A stretch of DNA of 64,000 nt from Beta vulgaris subsp. vulgaris (GCF_026745355.1 NC_079209.1:7278984-7342983); one strand, 5' to 3'; numbered from the stretch's first letter, positions 34,814-45,694 are shown. Notes: generated by a model from the sequence alone, not told the origin. Numbers and translations are program-made.

Positions 34814-35372
34814 CATGAAGAAACAGATGCACAACGACATCGCCAACCTATGTCTAAACCATAAACACTTTTCCTTTTATCCTAGTCCTACTATGTACTT
34901 TTGTCTATGCCTTGTAGTTTTTGGAAAAACATGTCGCTTTTGTTAAACTGTTTTGATGCTTTTTGGATGATTTTTTTTGGATTATTTTGGAGATTGTGAA
35001 TTGGTGTTGGTTGTAGCACCAGCATCACTAGCTTAATTAGTTGAGCTATTGGATTATTTTAAACTCTTCTGATTGTTGAATGATTTTTTTGTCTTTATGT
35101 ACTTTTTGAGAATGACAAAAGGGGGAAAAGAAGGTATATAATATTGACTTTGTGTCTTGATGATATCCTAGGTTGAGCTAATGTGAATTGAATATAAATG
35201 AGCATGTGGGACAAAAGTGAATAATTGAATGCTATTAATCTGATGTACGGATAGATTCTATAAAGGGTGAATAATCCATGCATTGTTTGAGGGGGAACAA
35301 AAGTCAATATGCATACTTTGAGGGGGAACAAATGTTTATTTAACAATATTATATTTATGGTTTGTCATCATC

Positions 35373-35384
35373 AAAAAGGGGGAA
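35373..35384 (+). other. Sirevirus polypurine tract
   Basis: AAAAAGGGGGAA ends just before the 3' LTR. Similar GAGGGGGAAC tracts at 35289 and 35320 repeat upstream, a known habit of this lineage. Confidence 0.75.
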
Positions 35385-35386
35385 TT

Positions 35387-36793
35387 TGTTGTGCATGTAC
35401 ATGTTATGTTTAATGCACATGTTATGTTTTGATGATGAAAATTAATATAATATGTTGTAGCATGAAAGTATGTAACAGTTGCAACAGATGCATGAAGAAA
35501 GAAATTGATAAACGAAGACTTTGAAGAAAAGAAGAATCAAGAATGAAGTTTTAGTTTATAATTTCTTAGAATAGTAACTTTAGATTAAAATGTAATATGC
35601 TCAAACTTGGTGATATGCTATGTGTCGAAATATAGATTATATGATATTAGTATAATTATTATTTTCTTAGAGTTAAGGAAATAAATAATTAGTTAATGTT
35701 ATATGTCTATATAAAAGGAAATTAGTTTTCAAAATAAGGGAAATAGATTTTCGAAATCAGAAATAAAAAGGGATTAAGGAAAATGAGTTTTTAGAAAAAG
35801 ATTTTGTAAAACCGAGTTTCTAAAAGATTTTAATAAAAAGAGTTTTTGAAAAGATTTTAATAAAATAAGATTTTGATAAAAACGAGTTTTTGAAAATATT
35901 TTAACAAAAATCAGATTTTGATAAAAACGAGTTTTAAAGAATTTTAGAAAAAGAAATTTTCGGAAAAAACGTGTTTTAGTAAAACGTGTTTTGAAAAAAG
36001 GTTTTAAAACTGAATTTGAATAAAACGTGTTTTGAGAAAATATAAAATCAGATTTTATTTTGGAAAATATCTTTTTGATAAAAGAAAACAGAATTTGAGT
36101 TGAAAAGAAAATCTAATGTGGAAAACTTATCTTTTTAAGTTTAAAAGATAAAGATAGAAAAAGATAAAGTTTTATCCCTTAAATCAAGGATTAAAAGATA
36201 AAGATATTTTTAAGTGATTTTCGTCCTAATCAAGCCTATAAAAGGGAATCAGAATTCACTTTTAAATCTCAAGTTTTCAGAGAGCAAAATCGAGTCTAAG
36301 TAAAAAGGCTGAAAACTATTCCTTGGCACTGAGCGTAGCACTGAGCTGATTAGGTTTAAGTTACTATTTCACAATTGTAATTGTCCTCTATTTGCTTGAC
36401 TAAGAAGCACATCTTTGAGGATTGTTCTTTCTTGTAACTTTTACATTATTAAGAGTGCCAACACTTAGAGTTAAGTGTTGGGGAGTCATTACTAGGGTTA
36501 GTAGTGAGGGGAATCGTATTGTATCAAGAGTTTGATATTATATGATTCAAAGAAATAAAAGAGTTTTTGTTTCTTGTGGACGTAGATCTCAGAGGTGAGA
36601 TTGAACCACGTTATATCTCGTGTCAAATCTAATATCTTTTAAGTTTATTATTCGCAAAAACACAAATTAGCAATTTTCGAGTGTTCAGCTCAGAGCCTGG
36701 CACTGAGCTGTGAAAGGATTTTTGCGAAAATCGATTAGATTTCACCACTCAATTCAACCCCCCCCTTCTTGAGTGTTCCCTTAGGTTACAACA
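35387..36793 (+). repeat. Sirevirus 3' LTR
   Basis: 1,407 bp, ending TTACAACA before CCCAC. Compared with the 5' LTR I see about a dozen one- or two-base indels, mostly in A or T runs, and fewer substitutions. Confidence 0.93.
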
Positions 36794-37352
36794 CCCACAT
36801 ATCGATAGCAGAAGTATAAGTAGGAGACTTTAGCATAACTTCAGGAGCCCTATACCAGGGTGTAGTGATATTTTGTGTAAAAGGTTGCCCTGAATTAATT
36901 TTTCTTGCAGATCCGAAATCGGCTAGTTTGATAACATTGTTTGAGACTAGAAGATTTGCTGGTTTAAGATCGCGATGAAAATACCCACTCTGGTGCATGT
37001 AGGCAAGAGCTTGAAATACTTGAAAGCAGCAATTTCTGACTTCATCCTCTGAAAACACCCTTCTTCCTCTTTTTTGGATAAGTTGATGCAAATTACACTC
37101 CATATATTCGAACACCAAATACAGGATATCACGTTCTCTAATAACCTCTCTTAGCTTCACAATATTAGGATGCCCACTCATCTTTATCAGTGACTTCACT
37201 TCACTCAAATTAATGCACTCTTCCCAAGAATGATATTTTTTGTTCTTCATCTGCTTTACAGCAACAACTTCTCCCGTCTGTTTATTTATGGCACTGCAAA
37301 CACTTCCAAAGGTTCCCTCACCAACTTTCTTAATTAGCATGTACTTCTCCAT
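36794..37352 (-). CDS. Kinase, N-terminal part (N-lobe and catalytic loop)
   Basis: It starts at the ATG of MEKYMLIKKVGEGTFG, preceded by AACA, and contains the Gly loop, the K33/E51 pair, HRD, DFG and APE. It is uninterrupted up to DMW at the element border. No intron is apparent, although most family members are multi-exon, so this could be a retrocopy; that is inference. Confidence 0.9.
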
Positions 37353-37929
37353 TGTTGATTCAGGAAAAACAAAACAAAACTGATCGAGTGGTTCTTTAAC
37401 AAATTTGACGAATCACACACAAGAAATAAATGTCTGTATGTGAATGATATGTATATTTTGTTTGAGGGAGTGTGTAAATGATCATATATATATACCTGAA
37501 GAGGAAGAAGTTGCCTGAAGATACATTATCTAATTGGTTTCGGATATGCTTTTCCTTATTCTAACTAGATTAGGTCTCTTATTATACTATGATAATATCT
37601 AATTACAATATTGTCCCAAATTTTACGCATGTTCAAGCTTGACTATGTTAAGTCAACTATATCTTTTACAAACTTACTGATTTCAGCTAATTATGACTTA
37701 TAATAATTATCTTTTTTTTTATGAGATATGTTAATTATCGTATTGGAAGGTAATATTTTATGTACCATCTCATGTTAACTGTTAGATTTGGTTGAATTCA
37801 TTGGATTAGAGTGAGGACCATTCATCAATATTTACAGTTACAAAGTAAAGATACTCCTTGTTATGTTAGGAAACCAACGAGATACGATATTTTATTTTTA
37901 GTTTTTTGAGGGAAAACATATGATATCTA
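37353..37929 (-). other. Kinase upstream region
   Basis: No gene. AT-rich 5' flank of the kinase that runs into the broken intron 2 of NPF copy B. Confidence 0.5.
37484..37494 (-). promoter_or_regulatory. Possible TATA box of the kinase gene
   Basis: TATATATATA lies about 130-140 bases upstream of the ATG on the minus strand. It is the best TATA-like run in that region, but AT-rich context makes chance occurrence likely. Confidence 0.3.
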
Positions 37930-38338
37930 TTTACAACACAAATTCACTTAAATTTATGACCGAATGTTCCAACAATGACTAATTTTAAAATTTATTGTTC
38001 TCTAAGCGTAAAATTATAATTTTCGAGGATGGAGTAACTCACAACTGTATAGGAAGCAAAAGTTGTCCAAAAAAGTGTATGCAAGATAGACAAATACAAG
38101 AGGTAATACCAAAGCTAACCCTTTGTATATATTGATAATTGCAGCAGCATGTCTGAAAATTAAACAAAATGACCAGCAGCCCCCTCAGATTTGCGACACC
38201 ACCACCTCCATCCTCCCCAGATTCACTACCAAACTCCCCTCCCAGATTAATCCTCAAAGAATGGAGGTTCCCTTGTGTCTACAATAAGGCCCCACTCCCA
38301 TTAAAACCAGAAGTAAATCAAGTCCACAACTATTATCT

Positions 38339-38914
38339 TTGGAAAAAGGGAGAAAATTTAGTGGAAATCTCTCTCCAGGAAACAAAAAATTTCATACTCA
38401 ATCCGAGAATGATCCCTCCCTTCCTCCTAAATCTCCTAATGTATACAGAAGAGGGTACCATAGTTCCAGCCCACCTCCCTCAAATTCAAGACATTCTTCA
38501 CCTCCCCCCACCACTAAAAACCTTCATCATGTGGCTTCTAATGAAGGAGGTTACCAACGAAGACGAGGAACGTTACCTCCTTCACAAGTTGGGACCATGG
38601 TTGGACCCATCCATAATACTCCCTTACATAAGGGAGACTTACCGCTTGAAGTTCGCATCAATGGAGTGGACATTCAAGAGCCATGCGAATGCCATGATAG
38701 AGCTTTGTATCCTACCCATGCTACAACAAATGACTCTTCAGATCAGTTGGGAAGGGGGAAACGAAAGAAGAAACCCAAACATGACCACGATGAGAGCATA
38801 TCCTCAGCGAGGGGTATGGATAGATCCGGTCACTCGCGAAGAAGTAAATCCCAGGGTCGAGAGAAAGTCGCAGCAAGTCAAGGCCTTGATGGCCAAACCA
38901 AGCATTCCTTATAA
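38339..38914 (+). pseudogene. Possible ORF1 tail of LINE-1
   Basis: This open frame is rich in Ser, Pro and basic residues (SSPPPSNSRHSSPPP, GRGKRKKKPKHDHDES), a composition seen at the C-terminus of plant LINE ORF1. It overlaps the open extension of the ORF2 frame. No zinc knuckle or DUF4283 domain is visible, so the call is weak. Confidence 0.35.
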
Positions 38915-41723
38915 TATGTCGACAATTTACTGGAATGCGAGAGGAATCGCGCGAAATTCCTTCAATCTGAATTTCCGCCATATTGTCAATGACCATAATC
39001 CCGATATTGTAGTTCTTGCGGAGACCCATGCTAGTCGTAGGACAACCACAAAAATCTTCCAAGCCTTATCCTTTGATAATTGGCACCTGGTTGATCCAAT
39101 AGGCTTCGCGGGTGGAATTCTGATTCTTTGGAATTCAACTCGAGTCCATCTCACGATTTTACGTGAGAACTTGCGAAGCATAACTGCACTGGTGGAGGTA
39201 AGTGACAATACCCCCCCTTTTATATTAACTGCTGTTTATGCTAGCCCACGTTTCCATACTCGCACTTTATTATGGTCAAGTTTAAATGATATGGCTGTAT
39301 CGATTGATTTACCTTGGATTGTTTTTGGCGATTTCAATGAAGTAACATGTCAAGCTGAAAAATGGGGTGGAAACCCTATTTCGAAATCTCGCACAAACCT
39401 TTTTAATAAAACGCTCAATGATTGTCATTTGATTGATCTAGGCTTATCCGGCCCGAGATTCACATGGTCGAATAAAAGAAAACATACGCCCATTCACGAG
39501 AGGCTAGATAGAGGATGCGCAAATGACCTTTGGTTCTCAAAATTCCCAAATTCTTCAATCCATCATCTACCAAAAATAACCTCAGACCATTGTCCTTTAA
39601 TGCTGCACCTGGATTCCCGGCCTTCCCGCGACGGACCCAAACCATTTAGGTTCGAACCAATGTGGACTTTAGATCCCTCTTTCCCCGATATTGTTCAACA
39701 AGCTTGGACCGCAAGCCCCTACCTTGATTCTAAACTTCACCAAACTAGACTTGACCTCACCTTATGGAATAAAAATAATTTCGGCAACCTTTACAAAAGA
39801 AAGAAGAGAGCCCTTAACAGACTCACCGGGATTGAGAATTATATACAGTCTAACCCAAATTCTTTATACCACCTAGAGCTCCAAGAAGAGCTCCAACAGG
39901 AGCTGTTGTCAATTCTCGAACAAGAAGACCTTTTTTGGAAGACAAAGACTAGGCTAGAGTGGTGTACCAAAGGTGATAGAAACACTGCCTTTTTTCATAG
40001 AACTGTCCAAATAAGGAGACATAGGAGTAAAATTGTTTCCCTCCAAAATAGCGTAGGTGAAGAGATCACAAATCTTGCTGATTTAAGTGAACACATTCGA
40101 AATTTTTATCTTTCCTTGTTCACGTCTGAGGAGATTTGTTGTAAAAACCCGATTTCCGACCAATCAATACCTGACATCTTAGGATCATACTGTCATCCCC
40201 CTACTGTGTTGGAAGTCAAACATGCATTGTTTTCTATGAAACCCCTAAAGGCCCCTGGCCCAGATGGTTTCCACCCTTTATTCTTCCAAAACACCTGGGA
40301 AACCACTGGCCATGACTTACACCAAAACATTAGCCAATGGTTTAGAGACGCGAAAGTACCGGAAAATGTGTGTAACGCCCTAATATGCCTTATTCCGAAA
40401 GTCGATAATCCAACCACTATCAAACAATTGAGACCCGTTAGCTTATGTGATACCATTTACAAAATTGTTACAAAAATCATTGTGCAGCGCCTTAAACCAG
40501 TCATTCCTGAATGGATCTCAAACAATCAAAATGGGTTTATCCAAGGGAGGGGTCCTGAGGTTAACATTGTGGTAGCCACAGAATTTCTCCACTCAATGAA
40601 CAAAAAGAAAGGAAAACAAGGTTGGTTCGCCTTAAAAATTGACTTAGAAAAAGCCTATGATAGGATAGAATGGCACTTTCTTCGTCAATGTCTAGCCCAA
40701 CTACAAATGGATTCCCACTCTGTGAATATGATCATGAACTGTGTCTCCCAAGCTTCATCAATTGTCTTGGTCAATGGTAACAAAACTACCCCCTTCTCTC
40801 ATTCTAGGGGTTTGAGGCAAGGTGACCCCCTATCACCTTACCTCTTCAATATTTGTCTTGAAAGCTTAACCAATAGAATCAATGTAGCTACCCTTCAAAA
40901 TCTCTGGACTCCCTTTTGGGTGGGGAAAAGAAAAATCCCCATCTCTCACCTTCTATTTGCAGATGACCTATTATTGTTTGGAAGAGTTGATGAGTCAACA
41001 GCTTTCTCGGTCCGGGAAACGCTAGCAAACTTTTGTAAAGACTCGGGCCAAAAGATTAATGAACAAAAAAGTCGTCTTTTTTTCTCCCCCAACAAACCTA
41101 ACGATCAAAAACAACTTTTCCAAGATACCCTAAGTGTGGCCGAGTCAAAGGATCTAGGTACGTATTTAGGCATCCCACTCTCCCATAAGAGACCGAAACG
41201 AAAAGAAGTCCAATTTCTAGTGGACAAAGTGAAGAAAAAACTTGCCCTATGGAAGTCTAAGTATCTGTCCAGAGCCGGCAAATTGATGCTGATCACCTCC
41301 ACTTTGAACACAATTCCACCATACTACCTTCAGTCCCAAACACTCCCTGCCACAACGTTAGAAGACCTTGACCGGACATGTAACGACTTCTTATGGGGGG
41401 AAAGAGACTCTAAAAAAAGGATTCACTTAGTTGGGAAGGATTCCACATTCTTGCCCAAGACTCAGGGGGGCGTAGGAATTAGATCTCATTTGGACCTAAG
41501 CACCATTTACATGGCAAGACTTGGTTGGAAGTTGAGCCAAGGCCCTAATAACCTTGCCCAACCATGCATAAACTCAAAGTATATCTCCTCGGTCAATGCT
41601 GTCCCTTCCAAAAATGGATCGAAAATATGGAAAAGCCTTGCACTAGGTTGGGACCTCCTTTATGATAATAAAATCTGGAAAATAGGGGATGGTGAAAAAA
41701 TTTCAGTTTGGGAAGACAATTAG
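38880..41723 (+). CDS. LINE-1 ORF2: endonuclease and reverse transcriptase
   Basis: The likely functional start is at one of the Met codons before STIYWNARGIARN, although the frame is open from 38169. The endonuclease has ETHAS, FGDFNEV and SDHCPL. The RT has KAPGPDGFHPLFFQ, IDLEKAYDRIEW, GLRQGDPLSPYLF and the catalytic FADDLLLFG, then GTYLGIPLSHKRPK. It ends at an in-frame TAG after VWEDN, where the family normally continues (a Trp codon is the likely original, by inference). Confidence 0.9.
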   Translation, partial: KALMAKPSIPYNMSTIYWNARGIARNSFNLNFRHIVNDHNPDIVVLAETHASRRTTTKIFQALSFDNWHLVDPIGFAGGILILWNSTRVHLTILRENLRSITALVEVSDNTPPFILTAVYASPRFHTRTLLWSSLNDMAVSIDLPWIVFGDFNEVTCQAEKWGGNPISKSRTNLFNKTLNDCHLIDLGLSGPRFTWSNKRKHTPIHERLDRGCANDLWFSKFPNSSIHHLPKITSDHCPLMLHLDSRPSRDGPKPFRFEPMWTLDPSFPDIVQQAWTASPYLDSKLHQTRLDLTLWNKNNFGNLYKRKKRALNRLTGIENYIQSNPNSLYHLELQEELQQELLSILEQEDLFWKTKTRLEWCTKGDRNTAFFHRTVQIRRHRSKIVSLQNSVGEEITNLADLSEHIRNFYLSLFTSEEICCKNPISDQSIPDILGSYCHPPTVLEVKHALFSMKPLKAPGPDGFHPLFFQNTWETTGHDLHQNISQWFRDAKVPENVCNALICLIPKVDNPTTIKQLRPVSLCDTIYKIVTKIIVQRLKPVIPEWISNNQNGFIQGRGPEVNIVVATEFLHSMNKKKGKQGWFALKIDLEKAYDRIEWHFLRQCLAQLQMDSHSVNMIMNCVSQASSIVLVNGNKTTPFSHSRGLRQGDPLSPYLFNICLESLTNRINVATLQNLWTPFWVGKRKIPISHLLFADDLLLFGRVDESTAFSVRETLANFCKDSGQKINEQKSRLFFSPNKPNDQKQLFQDTLSVAESKDLGTYLGIPLSHKRPKRKEVQFLVDKVKKKLALWKSKYLSRAGKLMLITSTLNTIPPYYLQSQTLPATTLEDLDRTCNDFLWGERDSKKRIHLVGKDSTFLPKTQGGVGIRSHLDLSTIYMARLGWKLSQGPNNLAQPCINSKYISSVNAVPSKNGSKIWKSLALGWDLLYDNKIWKIGDGEKISVWEDN

Positions 41724-42480
41724 TTGGGAATAGGGAGCCTGCGATCGCTAATCGAGGGTCCTCTCCAAGAACTAGATCAAACACAAAGAGTGTGTGAGTT
41801 GTGGAATAATAACACATGGAACCTCAATCTCCTTTCCTCTCCCCTTCCTGATTTCATTGCCTATCGTATACTCGACATTCCAATCACCCCTGGAAGTCTT
41901 CGAAAACCCGACCTCCCCCTCTCCATCTTCGCAAGTGAAAACAAGTTCTCCCATAAAGATGCCTATGCAACCCTCACAAAGCCTAGGAAGCCTTCTCTGA
42001 GCTTGGATTGGTTATGGCAAAGTCACGCTGCTCCAAAATTAAAATTTTTCCTGTGGTTAGCGTGGTGGGATCGCCTACCCACAAATGCACTCCTTAACCA
42101 AAGAAAGATAAGTGTGTCCCCTTTGTACCCATTGTGTTTACAACACGAAGAAAACTCCCTCCATGCGCTTAGACACTATAGCGTGGCTACACATGTGTGG
42201 CATCACTCCAACCTTCAAGCTAATAATCACACGGATTTGTTTTCCAAAAACCTGGAAAATCACCATCATATTAACTATATCCCGGCAGGTACCCTCTCCG
42301 CGTTCATTTGTTGGGAGATCTGGGTGCATCGAAATAAAAAAGTTTTTGAAAACACCACCATCCCTTCATCAAGCATCACTATGCAAAAAGCCACACGAAA
42401 TGCATTAGAGTTCATCAAATCACACCCACCTTCTACCCAGCAATTAACTTTTCCTGCCTTTGCAAAGATAACCCCCCCCC
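41724..42480 (+). pseudogene. LINE-1 ORF2 continuation: zf-RVT region
   Basis: In the same frame after the TAG: GIGSLRSLIEGPLQE, then KLKFFLWLAWWDRLPTNALL and a Cys/His segment, the zf-RVT domain of plant LINEs. The frame is lost in a run of C residues near 42471, after which RNase H is in another frame. Confidence 0.85.
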
Positions 42481-42484
42481 TTGG

Positions 42485-42943
42485 TCTCACATCATGGTTG
42501 ATGCGTCCTTTTCTAGTCTCTCGGAACCAGCGTGTGTTGCTGGGTTTATATTTGATAATTCCGGTCAGTGGATATCGGGCTTTCAACGAAAAATTTATGC
42601 AAATGACAGTCTTCAAGCGGAGCTTTTGGGAATATTGTGTGCTCTATCGTTAGCCAAGGAGCAAGAAATAACTCACTTAAACATCTTCTCGGACTGTTCC
42701 AAAGCAGTTAACTTAATGACACAAACTAACCCATTACCTCACATGCTTGATCACATTCTTATGCTATGCAGGGATCACAGCCAATGTTTCCATCAGATGA
42801 AGATCCAATACTGCCTAAGAACGTACAATGCCGTCGCGGATAAACTAGCTAAGGAAGGAAGGAAAGATGTTTTAGATATTAATGTAACTAGGCTTATCCC
42901 CACCCCCCTAGTTATATTTTGCACCTTTGGACAGACTTTGTAA
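42485..42943 (+). CDS. LINE-1 RNase H domain
   Basis: It encodes VDASFSSLSEPACVAGF, SLQAELLGILCALSLA, FSDCSKAVNLM and YNAVADKLAKEGRK, the D-E-D-D pattern of plant LINE RNase H. It is a separate frame only because of the C-tract shift. Confidence 0.85.
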   Translation, partial: SHIMVDASFSSLSEPACVAGFIFDNSGQWISGFQRKIYANDSLQAELLGILCALSLAKEQEITHLNIFSDCSKAVNLMTQTNPLPHMLDHILMLCRDHSQCFHQMKIQYCLRTYNAVADKLAKEGRKDVLDINVTRLIPTPLVIFCTFGQTL

Positions 42944-43264
42944 CAAGGCTTAGGCCATAAACTCTTTTTAATTTAATGCATCCGTATTTCACCAAAAAAA
43001 AAAAAAAAAAAAAAGCTACCAAATATGGGATCAGGTAAAGAATCACCATCCATAAATCATAAAATTCAAAAAAAATCCACCCACATTATTCTTGTGGACA
43101 AATTCATTATAATAGCTACAATTCTATTGTAGCCACCCTAACCTGTATAATTATTTAAACTAGTTCTTTTAAAATCTAAGATCCACGCCATTTATTAAGT
43201 TAACTTAATAATTAAACAGTTTAAACTATGATTAATATTTGTACATTAGTAAATTTGTATATAT

Positions 43265-43416
43265 TAATTGGCATCAACCTGGCGGAAGTCCACACCATTC
43301 AACGTGGCATGGAATATTGACTTCGTTTTGAACTTCATAAAAAATGCAATGAGATCCTCTCCAAGCTTCAGTATCATTCATAAGAAAAGAGAGTCTAATG
43401 TAGTAGCAGACACTCT
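43265..43416 (+). mobile_element. LINE-3 fragment, left part (RNase H)
   Basis: About 150 bases encode the end of a LINE RNase H (FIHKKRESNVVADTL), then stop at the copia-2 border. The sequence continues at 48754 with AKQGLRR. It is a 5'-truncated LINE. Confidence 0.7.
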
Positions 43417-43572
43417 TATTAGATAATATTATATGTAAAGGGATAGTATTATATTGTAAAAGGTAGAAGGGTACTTTTATAGTCATAGGTCTGTATTATA
43501 AACAGTACTATTTATATTGAATGCCAGGTCAACCTACAACAGGTTAACACATTATTTTCCCACATTTGTACA
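43417..43572 (+). repeat. Copia-2 5' LTR
   Basis: It begins TATTAGATAATATTATATG and ends ATTTGTACA. Preceded by ACTCT. Confidence 0.88.
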
Positions 43573-43585
43573 TGGTATCACAGCC
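43573..43585 (+). other. Copia-2 primer-binding site
   Basis: TGGTATCACAGCC directly after the LTR, a one-base variant of the iMet primer site. Confidence 0.8.
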
Positions 43586-43731
43586 CAGGATTTCCTAAAG
43601 AATTTTTTTTTCCTCAATTTTTTTTACACGTGAGAGACTTCAATTTTATTTTTTTCCTCACCTTTTTCCACGTGAGAGAATTCTCATTATTTTTTTTACC
43701 CTTCTCTTTCACGTCTTCTTTCTTCTTGGGC

Positions 43732-44559
43732 ATGGATTACCCCACGCAAACTTCCGCTGCCACTGCTGCCATGTCGCAGCCCCTGCCGGCGATGTCCTCT
43801 GCTGCTCCGCTTGCCTCGCCGGCATCACTTTCTGTCGCACCGGTCGTTGCCTCCGCCGCAGGCTACCGGCCCTTCGCTGGGTCGTTTTTCACGCAGCCCC
43901 TCTCTGCTGCCTCGACCACCTATCACAGCTTATCTCAGGCGCCTTTCTACGCCTCCTTACCGTCTTCGTCGACCCGCACGCCACCCCGGTTTTCACATGG
44001 GTTCGGCGCCAACCATGTGGCCCCACCAGCCGCCTACAATGTGGCCCCACCAGCCGCCTCTTCTTCGCCGACGCCTAATCACGGCTTCTCCTATGCCGCC
44101 ATAAATATGTCGTTCAATTTGGCGTCTTCCTTCAGTCTTCCAAATTTATCTGCCCCTAATTTGACGAATCTAGTAACCATTACTTTATCTTCTCCTGAAG
44201 ATTATTTATTATGGAAAATGCAAATTACTTGTCTGTTACTTTCGCATCAATTACTTGGCATCGTTGATGGTACTGCTCTTATTCCTTCTGCTACTGTTAT
44301 TGATGACTCTGGTAATACTGTTCCCAATGTTCACTTTTATGAATATTTGCGTGTTGATCAGCAAGTAAAGTCTTGGATTTTTGCCACCTTATCTAGGGAT
44401 GTTTTTGTGGATGTTCATGACTTATCTACCTCTGTCGAAATTTGGACTAGATTGCAAACTCGATTTATGCATGCTAGTATGGCCCGATCTATGGAATTAA
44501 AGGGAAGGTTAACTCGTATTAAAAAGACTGATTCCCATACAATGGATGGATATTTATGA
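43732..44559 (+). pseudogene. Copia-2 Gag, N-terminal part
   Basis: The start at MDYPTQTSAATAA gives a Ser/Ala/Pro-rich N-terminus (to about residue 125), then the copia Gag core (LSSPEDYLLWKMQITCLLLS, VKSWIFATLSRDV, EIWTRLQTRFMH). An in-frame TGA after MDGYL ends it, and the same frame continues the domain. Confidence 0.85.
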
Positions 44560-44568
44560 GAAATTAAG

Positions 44569-45684
44569 GTGATTGCAGATTCCTTAGCTGATATTCAATG
44601 TCCTGTGTCGAACCAGGATTTAGTGCATTATACCCTTTTTGGTTTAGATCGTGATCCTGAGTACGATCATATAGTTACTACCCTCGTGCATTATCCTTTC
44701 CCAATAACTTTTGATGATTTGCGTCCCAAGTTACTACTGCATGAACAAAGATTGAAATCTTCTAAGGATTCATTTGATCCCTCCTCCTATCATGCCTTAC
44801 TTGCCGTTAAATCTACTAGTATTGGTTCACCTTCCTCCTCCCAGAATAATTCTGGAGGGAGAAATCGGGGCAGGAATAATAGAAACAGAGGTGGTAATAA
44901 TAATCGTGGGGGAAACAATGCTCGGAATAATAATGGTTGGAATTGTGGAAACAATAATAATCGTGGCTCTGGAGGAAACAATAACAACAATGGGAATCGG
45001 GGACGCTCAAATGGTATAAGTAAATTTTCTAACTTGTCATCCTATAGTATGCCTTGCCTAGATTATATTGCTAATAATTTGTCGTCTGCAGGGATTAATT
45101 CATCAAACAATAACAATGTTATCTCTACCCCTACTTCCGATACATGTGGTTTGTGTTGGTTTCCAGGCCACCAAGCTGCTTATTGTCCCCAGCGTTTCAA
45201 TCATAACTTTGTTCCCTCCTCCTCAGAAAGTGTCACTCGAGCCTTAGTTGCACTGTCTGTTGGTGGTGAATCTAATGAATCAGTCTGGTACCCGGATTCG
45301 GGAGCTACATCCCACATGACTCCTCAGGATGGTACGTTCTCTATTAAAACTCCTTATACTGGGTCTAGTTCTGTTGTAGTTGGTAATGGTACCTTACTCC
45401 CGATTAAAAGTACTGGAAATTTAACTTTAAAAACCGCAAGTCGTCCCCTCCGTTTAACATCTGTCTGTCATGTCCCTAATTTAAAACATAATTTATTATC
45501 AGTTAACAAGTTGTGTCATGAAAATGATTGTGTTGTGAGTTTTGATAAAAATTCTGTTTTTGTTAAGGACCAGATAACAACGGAAGTTCTGCTTCAGGGA
45601 ACCAGTAAGCAAGGTGTCTACCCTCTTCAGCCTAGCATTGTCCCTCCTGAGCCTTCAGTTCCTGCTTTCCTAGCTAGCCACTAA
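44569..45684 (+). pseudogene. Copia-2 Gag C-terminus and protease
   Basis: In the same frame after the stop: a Gly/Asn/Arg-rich linker (NRGGNNNRGGNNARNNN), a CCHC knuckle (CGLCWFPGHQAAYC), and protease DSGATSHMT with LKHNLLSVNKLC. It ends at a stop just before the integrase segment WHARLGH. Confidence 0.85.
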
Positions 45685-45694
45685 GGAGTCGGGT

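Larger units (their letters stand above)
30286..36793 (+). mobile_element. Sirevirus-like copia element, internally deleted
   Basis: This 6,508-bp element has LTRs of 1,403 and 1,407 bp, an iMet primer site, a Gag with two zinc knuckles separated by a coiled coil, an RNase H C-terminal remnant, an extra 3' envelope-like region and a polypurine tract. Protease, integrase and most of RT/RNase H are missing: the sequence passes from the end of Gag (near 33760) to the last 35 codons of Pol (33787). Long LTRs, the Gag layout and the extra 3' region suggest the Sirevirus (SIRE/Maximus) lineage. It cannot be autonomous. Confidence 0.88.
29862..37352 (-). pseudogene. MAK/MHK-type protein kinase, split by a Sirevirus-like element
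   Basis: This encodes a Ser/Thr kinase of the CMGC group, most like plant MHK (male germ cell-associated kinase homologue), presumed to act in nucleus or cytosol. The two parts (37352-36794 and 30285-29862) join at the CCCAC duplication in a 978-nt frame of 325 codons plus stop. Visible features: Gly loop GEGTFGSV (11-18), K33 in VAVK, HRDLKPANLL (HRD 126-128), DFGSAR (145-150), WYRAPE (166-171), SAIDMWAMG, and the C-lobe end SWDPFKRPTAAQVLQHPFF. Two differences from the usual family pattern are DFGS instead of DFGL, and TQN where MAK/MHK kinases carry a TxY phosphorylation motif. The insertion lies between Trp186 and Ala187, in the C-lobe. The frame is otherwise intact, so this may be a recent null allele. 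Confidence 0.88.
38164..43013 (+). mobile_element. LINE-1, 5'-truncated L1-type retrotransposon
   Basis: About 4.85 kb ending in a 22-base A run (42994-43013). It carries AP-endonuclease, reverse transcriptase, zinc-binding (zf-RVT) and RNase H domains, the order of plant L1 ORF2. Only a possible tail of ORF1 precedes it. It sits inside exon 2 of NPF-B. The target duplication cannot be separated from the A tract. It is disabled by one in-frame TAG (41721) and a frame change in a C tract near 42471. Confidence 0.88.

Noticed and set aside
38169..38880. Treating the whole 1,184-codon frame as one LINE protein starting at 38169
   Set aside because: The first about 240 codons show no LINE ORF2 features, while the endonuclease starts near STIYWNARG; the upstream openness may be chance or ORF1 overlap.
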